Shown: one piece after another, positions 43,305-52,905 of the stretch
Layout of the letters: each line of letters starts with the position of its first letter
Numbering within the stretch: position 1 is the first letter of the stretch
Source: Sorangium sp051521495
Lineage (GTDB): Bacteria; Myxococcota_A; Polyangia; Polyangiales; Polyangiaceae
Assembly: GCF_051521495.1 (NCBI RefSeq)
Contig: NZ_CP150355.1
Coordinates: forward strand, 1,550,001 to 1,614,000
DNA: 64,000 nucleotides
Direction: 5' to 3'
Position numbers and translations under genes: made by a program
Notes under the pieces: model-generated
Database searches by the model: none
Seen by the model: only the letters and a program-made list of their open reading frames with translations
Told to the model about the DNA's origin: nothing

Positions 43305-43472
43305 CGTTCTCATCGTAAGTGCCGCGCCCGGCTGTGCGCCGTCTGCGCATCTCTTCTGCCGAGGCGGTGCGGGCGCGTGGCAATTTGCCTCGCTGGGGCA
43401 GTGTGGCTGTTCGCTCATCTCCCCTCTGAGCGCGCTACCCCCATTCATTGCCTCATTTCCATCTTTCTCAGG

Positions 43473-43488
43473 TGGCATGTTCTCTGCT
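43473..43488 (+). promoter_or_regulatory. candidate sigma-54 promoter
   Basis: TGGCATGTTCTCTGCT matches the -24/-12 pattern with GG and GC exactly 10 bases apart. Transcription would start near 43499, about 75 bases before the glycosyltransferase gene. The rest of the 43305-43573 spacer shows nothing else. Myxobacteria use sigma-54 widely. Confidence 0.4.
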
Positions 43489-43573
43489 CGACATCGCTCG
43501 GCCGCGCGGCGAGATGTCCCCTTGTCGGAGGATTCCGATCGAGCCGCGCGGACGAGCCTGGAGGAGCAGAGGT

Positions 43574-44896
43574 ATGCGCATCCTGCTTATTACCAAGATC
43601 TTCCCGAACGCGACAAACCCGGGGCAGGCGCCGTTCAATCGGCGGCAGTTCGCCGCGCTATCGAAGTATTGCGACATTGACGTCTTCGCGACCATCCCCT
43701 GGTTTCCGGGGGCTTCCAGGTTCTCTCGGTGGTCCATGTCGTCCGACGCACCTCGCGAGGACGTGATCGAGGGATTGCCCGTGCGCCACCCGCGGTTCCT
43801 CTACGTGCCCAAGGTGGCGCCGTACCTCAATGGACCGCTCTATGCGGCGTCGATGCTCTTCGAGCTGGCGCGCCACCGCCCGGCGCCGGACGTCATCGTC
43901 GGCTCGTTCGCCTATCCGGACGGGTTCGCCGCCGTGTGCCTCGCGGAGCTGCTCGGCGTCCCGGCGGTCGTCAAGGTGCACGGCTCGGATGTCGACGTGC
44001 TCTCACGGCAGCTGGCCGTCCGGCCCTCGCTCGAGTGGGGGCTCCGGCGCGCGGCCCGCGTCGTCGCCGTGAGCAAGCAGCTGGCCGAGGGGGTCCACGC
44101 GCTCGGCGTCCCGCGCGACCGCATCGACGTGGTCATGAACGGCGTCGATCGCGGCATGTTCCACCCCCGTGATCGCGGCGAAGCCCGCGCCGCCCTGGGC
44201 CGCCCCGCGGATCGCCGGACGCTGCTCTACGTCGGCCACCTGCTCCGCGACAAGGGCGCGCTCGACGCGATCGCCGCGTTCGAGAGCATCGCCGCCGCGC
44301 ACCCCGACATCGACCTCGTGCTGGTCGGGAGCGGCGCGGACGAGCCGGCCTGCAGGTCGGCGGCGGCGCGGCTCGGCGGTCGCGTCCTCATGACCGGTCG
44401 CCTGCCGCACGACGAGGTGGCGCGCTGGGTCGCCGCCTGCGACGCGCTGGTCCTGCCGAGCCATCACGAGGGCACGCCCAACGTCGTGATCGAGTCGCTC
44501 GCGTCCGGCCGCCGGGTGGTCGCGACGCGGGTCGGGGGCATCCCCGACGTGCTCAGCAGCCCCGAGCTCGGCGAGCTCGTCTCGCCCGGCGATCTGCCCG
44601 CCCTGGCCGGCGCCATGGCGCGCGCGGCGCACGCCCCGTACGATCCCGAGCGGATCTCGGCGCTCTCCGGGTGCAAGGGGTGGGACGAGAGCGCTCGCGC
44701 CCTCTATGACACGCTCCTCTCGGCGCGGGGCGAGCGGCGCTCGCCAGCGCTCGCGCCCGCGCCGCTGCGCGTGCCCGTGATCGACAGGCGCCCCGCGCTC
44801 CAGGCGCAGGCAGAGCCGCCCGCGTCCGCGCGCTGGGCGCCGCCCCCCTCGCGGCGGTTCCCCGATCACGCGCAGCTCGGGGCGAGCCAGGCCTGA
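43574..44896 (+). CDS. GT4-family glycosyltransferase
   Basis: A 440-residue GT-B retaining glycosyltransferase. The N-terminal acceptor domain starts MRILLITKIFPNATNPGQAP; the C-terminal domain has LLYVGHLLRDKGALDAI and the nucleotide-sugar EX7E motif HHEGTPNVVIESLASG. It ends in a Pro/Ala-rich tail of about 60 residues that is not part of the fold. A GGAGGAG ribosome site lies seven bases before the ATG. A sigma-54-like promoter precedes it. It is the first of several glycosyltransferases in the next 12 kb; donor and acceptor are unknown. Confidence 0.92.
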   Translation: MRILLITKIFPNATNPGQAPFNRRQFAALSKYCDIDVFATIPWFPGASRFSRWSMSSDAPREDVIEGLPVRHPRFLYVPKVAPYLNGPLYAASMLFELARHRPAPDVIVGSFAYPDGFAAVCLAELLGVPAVVKVHGSDVDVLSRQLAVRPSLEWGLRRAARVVAVSKQLAEGVHALGVPRDRIDVVMNGVDRGMFHPRDRGEARAALGRPADRRTLLYVGHLLRDKGALDAIAAFESIAAAHPDIDLVLVGSGADEPACRSAAARLGGRVLMTGRLPHDEVARWVAACDALVLPSHHEGTPNVVIESLASGRRVVATRVGGIPDVLSSPELGELVSPGDLPALAGAMARAAHAPYDPERISALSGCKGWDESARALYDTLLSARGERRSPALAPAPLRVPVIDRRPALQAQAEPPASARWAPPPSRRFPDHAQLGASQA

Positions 44897-44904
44897 CGGG
44901 CCGC

Positions 44905-44921
44905 GCGGGCACAGAGCCCGC
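44905..44921. terminator. GC-rich hairpin between convergent genes
   Basis: gcgggc-acaga-gcccgc, a perfect 6-bp stem, fills the 37-base gap between the glycosyltransferase and the convergent kinase gene. There is no T tract. Confidence 0.35.
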
Positions 44922-44933
44922 CCCGGCCCCGCC

Positions 44934-46520
44934 TCAGGCCGCGGGCACGGCCTTCTCTGGCCGCAGGCGCACGGTGGGGCCGGGATCCGGGGGCGGGGGC
45001 TCGGCGCGCGGCATCGCGGCGCGCGCCGCCCAGAAGCTCCTCGCGTCCTCCGGCGTCCAGGGCGGCGTCGGCTCGCACGCGTCGAGCGCGGCGAGCAGCT
45101 CGCGCGCGCTCTGGTAACGATCGCCCGGCCGCTTGGCGAGGCACCGCATCACCACCTCTTCCAGCTCCGACGACAGCGGCCAGGGCGCGCGGAGCGACGG
45201 CGGGATCGGCGGCATCGTCAGGTGCGAGTACACGAGCTTGCCGAAGCTCCGGCCGTCGAAGGGGGCCACGCCCGTCAGCAGGTAATAGAGCGTGACCCCG
45301 AGCGAGTAGATGTCGCTCCGGGAGTCGACGGTGCCGGCCGAGATCATCTCCGGGGACATGTACGTCGGCGTTCCCTTGATCACGCCGACGTCCGTCATGC
45401 TCGCGTCTCCTTCCAGGCTCACCTGCTTCGCGATCCCGAAGTCGAGCACCTTGAGCACGTCCTGCTCGTCGCCGACGCGCGTGATGTAGAGGTTGTGGGG
45501 CTTGATGTCGCGGTGGATGACGCCCGCGTCGTGCGCCTCCGCCAGCGACAGGCAGGCCTGCCGCGCGAAGTGGACGACCCGGGAGGGCTGCATCGGGCCG
45601 TGATCGCGCACCAGGGTGGCCAGGTCGGCGCCGGCCAGGTGCTCCATCGCGATGTAGAAGATGCCGTCGCTGCTCGCCCCGAAATCGAAGATCCGGATCG
45701 TGTGCGGCGACGTGAGCCGGCTCGTCGCGCGCGCCTCGCGCTCGAAGCTGCGCACGTCGCCCTCGGATTTGCTCTCGCTGCGGAGCAGCTTCAGCGCCAC
45801 GTCGCGGCGGAGCGACTCGTCCCAGGCGAGCCACACCTCGTTCTGCCCGCCCCGACCGACCGGCGCCACGAGCCGGTACCGGCCGAGCTTGCGGGCCTCG
45901 TAGACCTGCTGGCGCGCCGACCAGAGGCCGTGGCTCGCCGCCGACACCAGGATCGCGGTGGCGAGAACGAAGATGTAGTTGCAGGCGAAGACCACGAGCG
46001 ACCGCGGCGACGTCCACTGCGCCGCGAGCGCCGGGTCGAGCGACGCCCCTGCGCCCATGATGATGGGGAAGCTGAGCGCCACCGGGATCGTCATCCGGAG
46101 CGAGCGCGAGAAATGCGTGGGCAGGATCGTCGCGTCGACGAGCATCACGATCGACAGCCCGTGCATGTAGTTCCACGTGAGATCCCCGAACTCCAGCGCC
46201 ATCACGGAGATGAGCCCCCCGGTGCTCCACACCGCGAAGACGTGCGCCGCGTCGAGGAGCTCGGCCGAGGTCTGCTCGCGCCGGGCGAGGAGGTACAGCC
46301 AGAGCAGGATGACCTCGCCGAGCAGCCGGTAGAGCAGCAGCCGGGTGACCGAGGCGCTCGGAAACACCGCCAGCACCACGAACACGTCGAGCGCCGCGAA
46401 CGTGGGCCAGGTCACGAGCGCGGTGGGGAGGCCCCGCGCCATCGCGCGGCGCTCGTCCGCCGAGCTGGCGCCGGGAGGACCCTGGGATCCCGTCGAATGA
46501 AAGCTGCTCGAGGCGGTCAT
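44934..46520 (-). CDS. Ser/Thr protein kinase with multi-helix membrane N-terminus
   Basis: A 528-residue kinase with an uncommon layout. Residues about 35-210 hold about six hydrophobic helices (FAALDVFVVLAVF, LLGEVILLWLYLL, VFACNYIFVLATAILVSAAS and others). The kinase domain follows directly (about 217-485): GRGGQNEVW loop, DVALKLL lysine, VIHRDIKPHN catalytic loop, LDFGIAKQ, GTPTYMSPEM and SDIYSLGVTLYYLLTG. A short Pro-rich tail ends it. Most bacterial kinases have the membrane helix after the kinase domain, so here the membrane part may itself sense membrane state or a ligand. Convergent with the preceding glycosyltransferase; no clear ribosome site. Confidence 0.95.
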   Translation of the reverse strand: MTASSSFHSTGSQGPPGASSADERRAMARGLPTALVTWPTFAALDVFVVLAVFPSASVTRLLLYRLLGEVILLWLYLLARREQTSAELLDAAHVFAVWSTGGLISVMALEFGDLTWNYMHGLSIVMLVDATILPTHFSRSLRMTIPVALSFPIIMGAGASLDPALAAQWTSPRSLVVFACNYIFVLATAILVSAASHGLWSARQQVYEARKLGRYRLVAPVGRGGQNEVWLAWDESLRRDVALKLLRSESKSEGDVRSFEREARATSRLTSPHTIRIFDFGASSDGIFYIAMEHLAGADLATLVRDHGPMQPSRVVHFARQACLSLAEAHDAGVIHRDIKPHNLYITRVGDEQDVLKVLDFGIAKQVSLEGDASMTDVGVIKGTPTYMSPEMISAGTVDSRSDIYSLGVTLYYLLTGVAPFDGRSFGKLVYSHLTMPPIPPSLRAPWPLSSELEEVVMRCLAKRPGDRYQSARELLAALDACEPTPPWTPEDARSFWAARAAMPRAEPPPPDPGPTVRLRPEKAVPAA

Positions 46521-46827
46521 GGTGCGGCGGGGGCCAGGTCGCAGGCCTCATTGGAGCTCCGCGTCGGCGCGGAGTCAAAGCGCACGTCGCCTGCCTGGAG
46601 GAGCGAGAAATGACGCATCGCAGGTGCCGCACGCATCACGCGCATCGCACACGTCGTACGCGTTCCCCACGTCGTACGCGTCGCCGCGTGAAGCGGCGAG
46701 CGCGCGCGGTCGGGGAGGAGCGCGCCTCCGGGGTTCCGCCGGCGGGGCGTCCGTTGTAGACGCGCTCCGCTTCCGCTCCGAGGTCCCCGCGAGGGCGGCG
46801 ATCCGCAGGGAATCCGCAGGAAATGGC
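46521..46827. other. divergent intergenic region with 18-base-period direct repeat
   Basis: About 300 bases between the kinase and isochorismatase genes. cacgtcgtacgcgt occurs twice, at 46650-46663 and 46668-46681, and the flanks are rich in related acgc/catc motifs. No gene is supported; the repeat may be regulatory or merely a local expansion. Confidence 0.4.
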
Positions 46828-47370
46828 ATGAAGCAGAGACGTGCGCTCGTGATCATCGATGTCCAGAATGGCGTGCTCGCCGGGGAGGCTCCCGTGCAGG
46901 GGGCGAGCGGCCTGCTCTCGAGCATCGCGGCGCTCCTTTCGCGCGCCCGCGACCGCGGCGTGCCGGTGATCTTCGTGCAAGACGACGAGGTGGGCGAGGT
47001 GGGCTCGGCCGCGTGGGACATCCATCCAGCGGTCGCGCCGGCGGGCGGCGAGGCGCGCGTGCGCAAGCTCGCCTGCGACGCGTTCTTCGAGACCGATCTC
47101 GCCGAGCGCCTCGAGCAGCTCGGCGTCGAGCACCTCGTCATCGCGGGCTGCAAGACGGAGTTCTGCGTGGACACGACCTGCCGGCGCGCGGTGACCCTCG
47201 GCTTCGACGTGACGCTCGCCGCGGACGCGCACGGCACCTCGGACAGCCCGGCGCTCGCGGCGGCGGCGATCGTCGCGCACCACAACCGGCTGCTGGACGG
47301 CTTCGGCGTCATGATGGCGGGGCGCCCGCGCGAGATCCGCGCCGTCCCGAGCCAGCAGATCGAGCTCTGA
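46828..47370 (+). CDS. isochorismatase-fold cysteine hydrolase
   Basis: A 180-residue cytosolic hydrolase of the isochorismatase/nicotinamidase superfamily. The triad is visible: Asp in LVIIDVQNGV (about 11), Lys in VRKLACDAFF (about 84) and Cys in TEFCVDTTCRRA (about 119). HLVIAGCKTEFCVDTTCR is the family signature. It hydrolyses an amide or enol-ether bond; the substrate is not known, and pyrazinamidase, ureidoacrylate hydrolase and others share this fold. AGGAAA precedes ATG 46828. Six bases separate it from the next gene, so they form one operon. Confidence 0.9.
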   Translation: MKQRRALVIIDVQNGVLAGEAPVQGASGLLSSIAALLSRARDRGVPVIFVQDDEVGEVGSAAWDIHPAVAPAGGEARVRKLACDAFFETDLAERLEQLGVEHLVIAGCKTEFCVDTTCRRAVTLGFDVTLAADAHGTSDSPALAAAAIVAHHNRLLDGFGVMMAGRPREIRAVPSQQIEL

Positions 47371-47376
47371 CGGCCC

Positions 47377-48372
47377 GTGGCGAAGATCGGCTACTACGTC
47401 CACGGGCGCGGGCGCGGGCACGCGAGCCGCGCGCTCCCGATCGTGGGCGCTCTGCGCGAGCGCGGCCACGAGCTCCGGATCTACGGCGGCGGCCAGGCGG
47501 CGGACCTGCTCGGCGCGCTGCCGGAGCACCGCCACGTGCGCCCGATCCACCGCGGGCTCTCGGGCGTGCTCGAGCTCCCGCGCCGCCTCGCGAAGGAGCT
47601 CGTCGAGCAGGCCGGCTTCCGGCCCGACGCCATCGTGAGCGACGGTGACGTGCCGTCGCTGCTCGCCGCGCGCGCGCTCGGGATCCCCGCCGTCGCGCTC
47701 GGCCACGATCTCGTCTTCTCGCGCTGCCGCCTGCCCGAAGGGCTGCCGACGCTGCGGGTGCTCGCGTGTCGGCGCACGACCTGGGCCTCCAGCCGCGCGC
47801 GCCGCGCGGTCGCCGTCCACTTCCTGCCGATCGAGCCGGCGACGCCAGGCACCCTCGTCGCGCGGCCCGAGCGCCGGTTCGCCCCCGCGCGCGCCGCGGA
47901 GCGCGGCGCCGTCGTCTGCTACTTCAGCGAGTGCGACGCGCGCCCCGCGCTCGAGCTCGTCGCGCGCGACGGCCGGCGGGTCATCGCGTTCGGCGATCCG
48001 GGCCTCGACGTGCCCGGCGTGGAGGCGCGCCCCTTCGATCCGGGCGCGTTCCTCGCTCACCTGGAGGGCGCGTCGGCGGTCGTGACCACCGCCGGCAGCA
48101 ACGTCCTCGCCGAGTGCGTGCTCGCCGGCAAGCCCGTGCTCGCGCTCTACGACGACCGCCACAACGAGCAGACGCTCAACGCGCTGCTCGCCGAGCGGGC
48201 CGGCGTCGCCGTCGCGAGCTCGCTCGCGGCGCTCTCGCCGCCCGTCGTCGCGCGCTTCTTCGACCGCTGCCGCGCCGCCGACTTCGCGCGGATCGACCTC
48301 GAGCGCGCGCTGCCGAGCGCGCCAGCGGCCGTGCTCTCCTTGCTGGATGACGCGTGCGCGGGCGCATCGTGA
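47377..48372 (+). CDS. MJ1255/MurG-like GT-B glycosyltransferase
   Basis: A 331-residue protein of the MurG-like (GT28 C-terminal) class. It starts with the loop IGYYVHGRGRGHASRALPI, where GxGHxxR is the typical acceptor-side glycine motif, and has VTTAGSNVLAECVLAGKPVL, the nucleotide-sugar binding region of the C-terminal half. No membrane helices. It starts with GTG at 47377, six bases after the isochorismatase stop. It probably transfers a sugar to a lipid or small molecule; the acceptor is unknown. Confidence 0.82.
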   Translation: MAKIGYYVHGRGRGHASRALPIVGALRERGHELRIYGGGQAADLLGALPEHRHVRPIHRGLSGVLELPRRLAKELVEQAGFRPDAIVSDGDVPSLLAARALGIPAVALGHDLVFSRCRLPEGLPTLRVLACRRTTWASSRARRAVAVHFLPIEPATPGTLVARPERRFAPARAAERGAVVCYFSECDARPALELVARDGRRVIAFGDPGLDVPGVEARPFDPGAFLAHLEGASAVVTTAGSNVLAECVLAGKPVLALYDDRHNEQTLNALLAERAGVAVASSLAALSPPVVARFFDRCRAADFARIDLERALPSAPAAVLSLLDDACAGAS

Positions 48373-48625
48373 CGAGGTGCATCGCGACGTTCGCACCTCC
48401 CACCGTGCCTGGAGGCAACACAAGCGGCATGAGGTTTGCTAATTACGCCACGGCCGACTGGCTGATCGGCCGACGAGAAACGGCTGCTGTGCTGAGCAGC
48501 AGGCCGCGCTCGCGGTCGCAGCGCGACACGGCTGTCGCTGGCGCGACATGAACGCCCTACCGCCCCGTCACGCTGCGCGCCTCGGTCATCGACCACGGTT
48601 CGCCGCTTCTCCAGGAGCAACGAAG

Positions 48626-50215
48626 ATGACGATGGATGCAACTCTGCCGCTCAGTGACCACCGGAGTGCTCGCGCGCCGCACGAGGCGATCGCGCCGGCG
48701 CGCCACATGCCGTCGACGGGACCCACGCGGGGAGGGCACTCCGCTGGCAAGGCGCAAGCGGCCATTCCAGAGAATCCCTTCGCTGCCCTCTCCGGCGCCA
48801 ACGGGCGGCCGCTCAAGGTCGCCATCCTCAGCGATTTCACGCGCATTCCTTACGCGAATGGCGCGGTCTTCCAGACGCGGGCCCTGTATCGCGCGCTCAA
48901 CACCTGTGGTCACCAGGCAACACTGATCGGACCTCGGGATCCGGATGCCTCCGCCGACGAGATCCCTCCCGGCACCGTCGCCTTGCCCAGCCTGCCGCTG
49001 CGCACCTACCCGGGGGTGCACCTGCCGATCCCCGTGGGGTCCTCGGTGCTCGATCCGATGCGGTGGGATTTTGACATCTGCTTTGCGCAGACCACGACCC
49101 TGCTCGTCGAGTTCGGCATCTGGCTGCGCAAGATGCGCGGCGTCCCGCTCCTCTGCGTGAACACGACCCACCTCGCGGCCGCGTACGACGTGCTCTTGCC
49201 GGAGCGGGTCTCCCGGATCGGCGCGGTCCACACGGTGCTCCACAAGACGCTCCGCGCGCCGATGGAGCGGCTGTTCGTCGACCTGTACAACCAGGGCGAC
49301 GGCCTCGTCGTGCTGAGCGAGGGCCTGCGCGATTACTGGCGCGAACGGGGCGTGACGGTGCCCATCCACGTCATCCCGCGGATGGTCCCCGAGGACGTGT
49401 TCGAGCGCCCGCTCGGCCCCGACCCGTACGTGCCGCTGCTCGAGGAGCGTGGGCTCGACGTTCGCGGCCCGCGCCTCGTCTGCGCCGGGCGCCACACCCG
49501 GGAGAAGTCGCAGCACCGGCTCATCCGCATCTTCGCCGAGCACATCGCCCCGCACGAGCCCCAGGCGACGCTCACGCTCGTCGGCGACGGGCCGGACAGC
49601 GCGGCGTACGCGGCGCTCGCGCGCGAGCTGGGCGTCGCGCGCCGGGTCATCTTCACGGGCGAGGTGCCGTACAGCCAGATCTCGGACTACTACCGGCACG
49701 CGAACCTCTTCCTCCACGCCTCGCTGAGCGAGACGTTCGGAAACGTGCTCAGCGAGGCGCTCTGGTGCGGCTCCCCCACGGTCGCGTTCGCCGACGGCAT
49801 GGGCGTGAGCTCGCAGATCCAGAGCGGCCACAACGGCCTCCTGCTCGACCCGGGCCGCGGCGAGATCGCCGAGGAGAGCGCGAACGCCGCGTTCGGCAAG
49901 GCCGTGCTCGCGCTCGCGCGCGACCCGCACGCCGCCGCGCGGATCGGGAACGCGGCCGCGCAGCGGGCGCGCGAGCGGTCCTCGCCCATCGTGGTGCAGC
50001 GGATGCTCGCGAACGCGTTCGCGAACGCGCGCGAGCACGCGCGGCAATCCAACCTGCGCCCCCTCGTCGACGGTCCGAAGGCGCTCCAGTGGCTGGAGAC
50101 TTTCCGGCACTTCCGCACCTGGATGGGCTTCACCGGCGGCCTCTTCGCGTTCGGCCACCTGCGCCCGGCAGCGGCGCCGCGGCCCAAGGGTATCCAGCCG
50201 TCGTTCTGCGCCTAG
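48626..50215 (+). CDS. GT4-family glycosyltransferase with N- and C-terminal extensions
   Basis: A 529-residue GT-B glycosyltransferase. After about 60 disordered residues, the fold begins KVAILSDFTRIPYANGAVFQ; LVCAGRHTREKSQHRLIRIF and SLSETFGNVLSEALWCGSP (EX7E site) mark the C-terminal domain. The C-terminus ends in a mildly hydrophobic WMGFTGGLFAFGHL segment that may lie on a membrane. It resembles sulfoquinovosyl or digalactosyl-type glycolipid synthases in layout. Start ATG 48626 has AGGAG eight bases upstream; the in-frame ATG at 48548 lacks one. Confidence 0.92.
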   Translation: MTMDATLPLSDHRSARAPHEAIAPARHMPSTGPTRGGHSAGKAQAAIPENPFAALSGANGRPLKVAILSDFTRIPYANGAVFQTRALYRALNTCGHQATLIGPRDPDASADEIPPGTVALPSLPLRTYPGVHLPIPVGSSVLDPMRWDFDICFAQTTTLLVEFGIWLRKMRGVPLLCVNTTHLAAAYDVLLPERVSRIGAVHTVLHKTLRAPMERLFVDLYNQGDGLVVLSEGLRDYWRERGVTVPIHVIPRMVPEDVFERPLGPDPYVPLLEERGLDVRGPRLVCAGRHTREKSQHRLIRIFAEHIAPHEPQATLTLVGDGPDSAAYAALARELGVARRVIFTGEVPYSQISDYYRHANLFLHASLSETFGNVLSEALWCGSPTVAFADGMGVSSQIQSGHNGLLLDPGRGEIAEESANAAFGKAVLALARDPHAAARIGNAAAQRARERSSPIVVQRMLANAFANAREHARQSNLRPLVDGPKALQWLETFRHFRTWMGFTGGLFAFGHLRPAAAPRPKGIQPSFCA

Positions 50216-50274
50216 CGCGTGGTAAGACCGGCCCGAAGCCGGCCTGAACGCGGCCGGTTCGAGGTGTTCTTCGA

Positions 50275-52905
50275 ATGCTCCTCAGGATGATCGGTGCGCT
50301 CGTCGACTACAGCGGGCGCCGTCCCTGGCTCGTGATCGCGCTCGCGATCCTCGCCATGGCAGGGCTATGGGGGTATGCGTCGCGGCTCGAGCTGCGCACG
50401 GAGCTCCGCGAGCTCTTGCCGCGCGACAGCCCGGCGTTCCAGGCCTACGAGCGCCAGGCCCAGCGCGTGGACGGCGGGGCGCAGCTCATCGTCATCGCCG
50501 AGTCGCCGGACCGCGGCGCGAACGAGCGGTTCATCGACGCGCTCGCGGAGCAGCTGAACGAGCCGCTCCGGCGCCGCGCGGCCTGCGCCGCGGCGTGCAG
50601 CGACGACGCGTGCCGGGCGGCGTGCGGGCCGGCGTCGCTCCTCCGCTACGTGGAGTCCGGCACGAAGGACGTCCGCCGCTTCTTCGACGAGAACAAGTGG
50701 CTGTACGCGAGCGTCCGCGAGCTCGAGAAGGCCGACGAGGCGATCGAGCTGGAGCTCGCGTTGCGGAGCGGCCTCATCGACGATCTGGAAGCCGGCGGCG
50801 CGCCCGGGGGGGGAGCGGGCGAGGCAGGCGCGGCGGCGGCGCCGGCCAAGAAAGGGCTGTCGCTCGACGAGACCTGGCAGGAGCTCGATCGGCGCCTGAA
50901 GAAGATCGACGAGTTCCCGAGCGGCTACTTCGCCACGCCCGACGGGCGCATGGTCGCGCTCCGCATCGTCTCGCGCAGCGCCGGGATGGGCGATCGCAAG
51001 GCGGCGGCGCTCCTCGACCAGGTGACCGCGCTCGTCTCGCGCCTCGATCCCGCGGCGTTCCACCCGGCCATGCAGGTCGGGTACGCGGGCGACATCCCGA
51101 ACGCCATCGCCGAGCAGAAGTCGCTCGTGAGCGAGGCGGTGTGGGCCACCCTCATCGCGCTCGCGCTGATCGTCGGGGGCGTCGTCATCTACTACCGCTC
51201 GCCGTGGTCGCTCCTCGTGATCCTGCTCCCCACGGCCCTCGGCGCCAGCGCGGGGTACGCGTTCGCGACCGCCACCTACGGCTACGTCAACACGGTCGGC
51301 GCCTTCCTCGGGGCGATCATCGTCGGCAACGGCGTCAATTACCCGATCGTACTCCTGTCGCGGTACCGCGACTTCCGCGCGCGCGGCATGCCCGCGGACG
51401 ACGCGCGGCGCGAGGCGGTCATCAACGCGTTCCGCGCGGAGCTCGTGGGGGCGAGCGTGGCGGCGATCGCCTACGGCTCGCTCACGATCACGCACTTCCG
51501 GGGGTTCAGCCAGTTCGGCACGATCGGCTTCGTCGGGATGTTCATGGTGTGGGCGTCCATCGTGCCGCTCGTGCCCGCGACGCTCGTCGCGATCGAGCGC
51601 ATCCAGGCGAGGCTCCCGCGCTGGCTGCGCGACCCGGCGCCGCGCGTCTCGGACGAGGGCGCCGCGGGGCCCGGCGCGCGGGCGCTCTCGCGCGTGACGT
51701 CGCGCTGGCCGCTCGCGTTCCTCGCGGTCGCGCCGGTCGTCGTCGCGCTCGCCGCGTGGAAGCTCCCGGCGTACATCCGGGACCCCTGGGAGTACAACTT
51801 CGCGCGCCTCGGCTCGAAGAGCTCGCGGCAGAAGGGCGCGGGGAGCTGGTCGCTCAAGGCGTCCGAGGTCTTCGGCGGGAAGATGAACGTCGCCGGCGCG
51901 ATGATGCTCGCGGACACCCCCGAGCAGGTGCCGGCCATCAAGGCGCAGATCCTGGCGAACGACGCGAAGGATCCCGAGGGACAGCTCGTGGCCGACGTCG
52001 CGACCATCGCCGACGTCCTCCCCGGCACGCCCGAGGAGCAGCGCCAGAAGATCGAGATCCTGGGGCGCATCCGCGACCGGCTGACCCCGCGGGTGCTCAG
52101 AGCCCTGCGCCCCGAGGAGCGGGAGCGCGTCCTCAGCATGAAGCCGCCGGAGACGCTGCGCGTCCTCGGCCCCAAGGACCTGCCCGACCTCATCCGCCGC
52201 AGGTTCGAGGAGAACAACGGCGTCGTGGGGACGGTGTTCTACGTGAAGTACAAGAACAACGTCTCGTTCTCGAACGGCAGGAACCTGCTGCGGATGGCCG
52301 ACACGACCGGCAACGTGGTCCTCCCTGACGGGACGCACGTCGTCACGGCGAGCAGGCCGACGGTCTTCGCCGAGATGATCCGGTCGATGGAGCGCGACGG
52401 CCCGCTGGCGACGGCGGCCTCGTTCCTCGCGGTCACGCTCGTGGTGGTGCTCGCGACGGGCAGCATCGCGGGCGCGCTCGCGGTCCTCCTGGCCCTCGTG
52501 CTCGGCGTGCTCGGGACGGCCACCGCCATGGCGGTGCACGACGTCAAGATCAACTTCCTGAACTTCATCGCGCTCCCGATCACGTTCGGCATCGGCTGCG
52601 AGTACCCCTTCAACGTCTTCGATCGCGCGCGGCTGCTCGGCGGCGACGTGGCGCTCGCGCTCAAGCGCTCGGCCGGCCCCGTGGCCCTCTGCAGCTACAC
52701 GACCGTGCTGGGCTACGGGTCGCTCGTCTTCGCCGACAACCAGGCGCTGAACTCGTTCGGCTGGGTCGCGGTCAGCGGCGAGATCGCGTGCGTGGCGAGC
52801 GCGCTCCTGTTCCTCCCGGCGCTGCTCCACGTCATGAACCGCTCGGCGCGGATGCGGCGCTCGTGGAAGGGCGGCCTCCTCCTGCGCGGGAGCAACCACT
52901 CGTGA
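50275..52905 (+). CDS. MMPL/RND-family lipid exporter, HpnN-like
   Basis: An 876-residue inner-membrane transporter with two MMPL halves. Helix 1 (PWLVIALAILAMAGLWGYAS) is followed by a periplasmic domain with an unusual Cys-rich insert (AACAAACSDDACRAACG) and then five helices (about 285-455). The second half repeats this after residue about 475, ending with LNFIALPITFGIGCEYPFNV, which carries the conserved loop, and a last helix near 830-850. The size and pattern fit hopanoid or other lipid exporters (HpnN, MmpL). The stop overlaps the next glycosyltransferase GTG by four bases. Placed among glycosyltransferases, it may export their glycolipid product. Confidence 0.92.
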   Translation: MLLRMIGALVDYSGRRPWLVIALAILAMAGLWGYASRLELRTELRELLPRDSPAFQAYERQAQRVDGGAQLIVIAESPDRGANERFIDALAEQLNEPLRRRAACAAACSDDACRAACGPASLLRYVESGTKDVRRFFDENKWLYASVRELEKADEAIELELALRSGLIDDLEAGGAPGGGAGEAGAAAAPAKKGLSLDETWQELDRRLKKIDEFPSGYFATPDGRMVALRIVSRSAGMGDRKAAALLDQVTALVSRLDPAAFHPAMQVGYAGDIPNAIAEQKSLVSEAVWATLIALALIVGGVVIYYRSPWSLLVILLPTALGASAGYAFATATYGYVNTVGAFLGAIIVGNGVNYPIVLLSRYRDFRARGMPADDARREAVINAFRAELVGASVAAIAYGSLTITHFRGFSQFGTIGFVGMFMVWASIVPLVPATLVAIERIQARLPRWLRDPAPRVSDEGAAGPGARALSRVTSRWPLAFLAVAPVVVALAAWKLPAYIRDPWEYNFARLGSKSSRQKGAGSWSLKASEVFGGKMNVAGAMMLADTPEQVPAIKAQILANDAKDPEGQLVADVATIADVLPGTPEEQRQKIEILGRIRDRLTPRVLRALRPEERERVLSMKPPETLRVLGPKDLPDLIRRRFEENNGVVGTVFYVKYKNNVSFSNGRNLLRMADTTGNVVLPDGTHVVTASRPTVFAEMIRSMERDGPLATAASFLAVTLVVVLATGSIAGALAVLLALVLGVLGTATAMAVHDVKINFLNFIALPITFGIGCEYPFNVFDRARLLGGDVALALKRSAGPVALCSYTTVLGYGSLVFADNQALNSFGWVAVSGEIACVASALLFLPALLHVMNRSARMRRSWKGGLLLRGSNHS

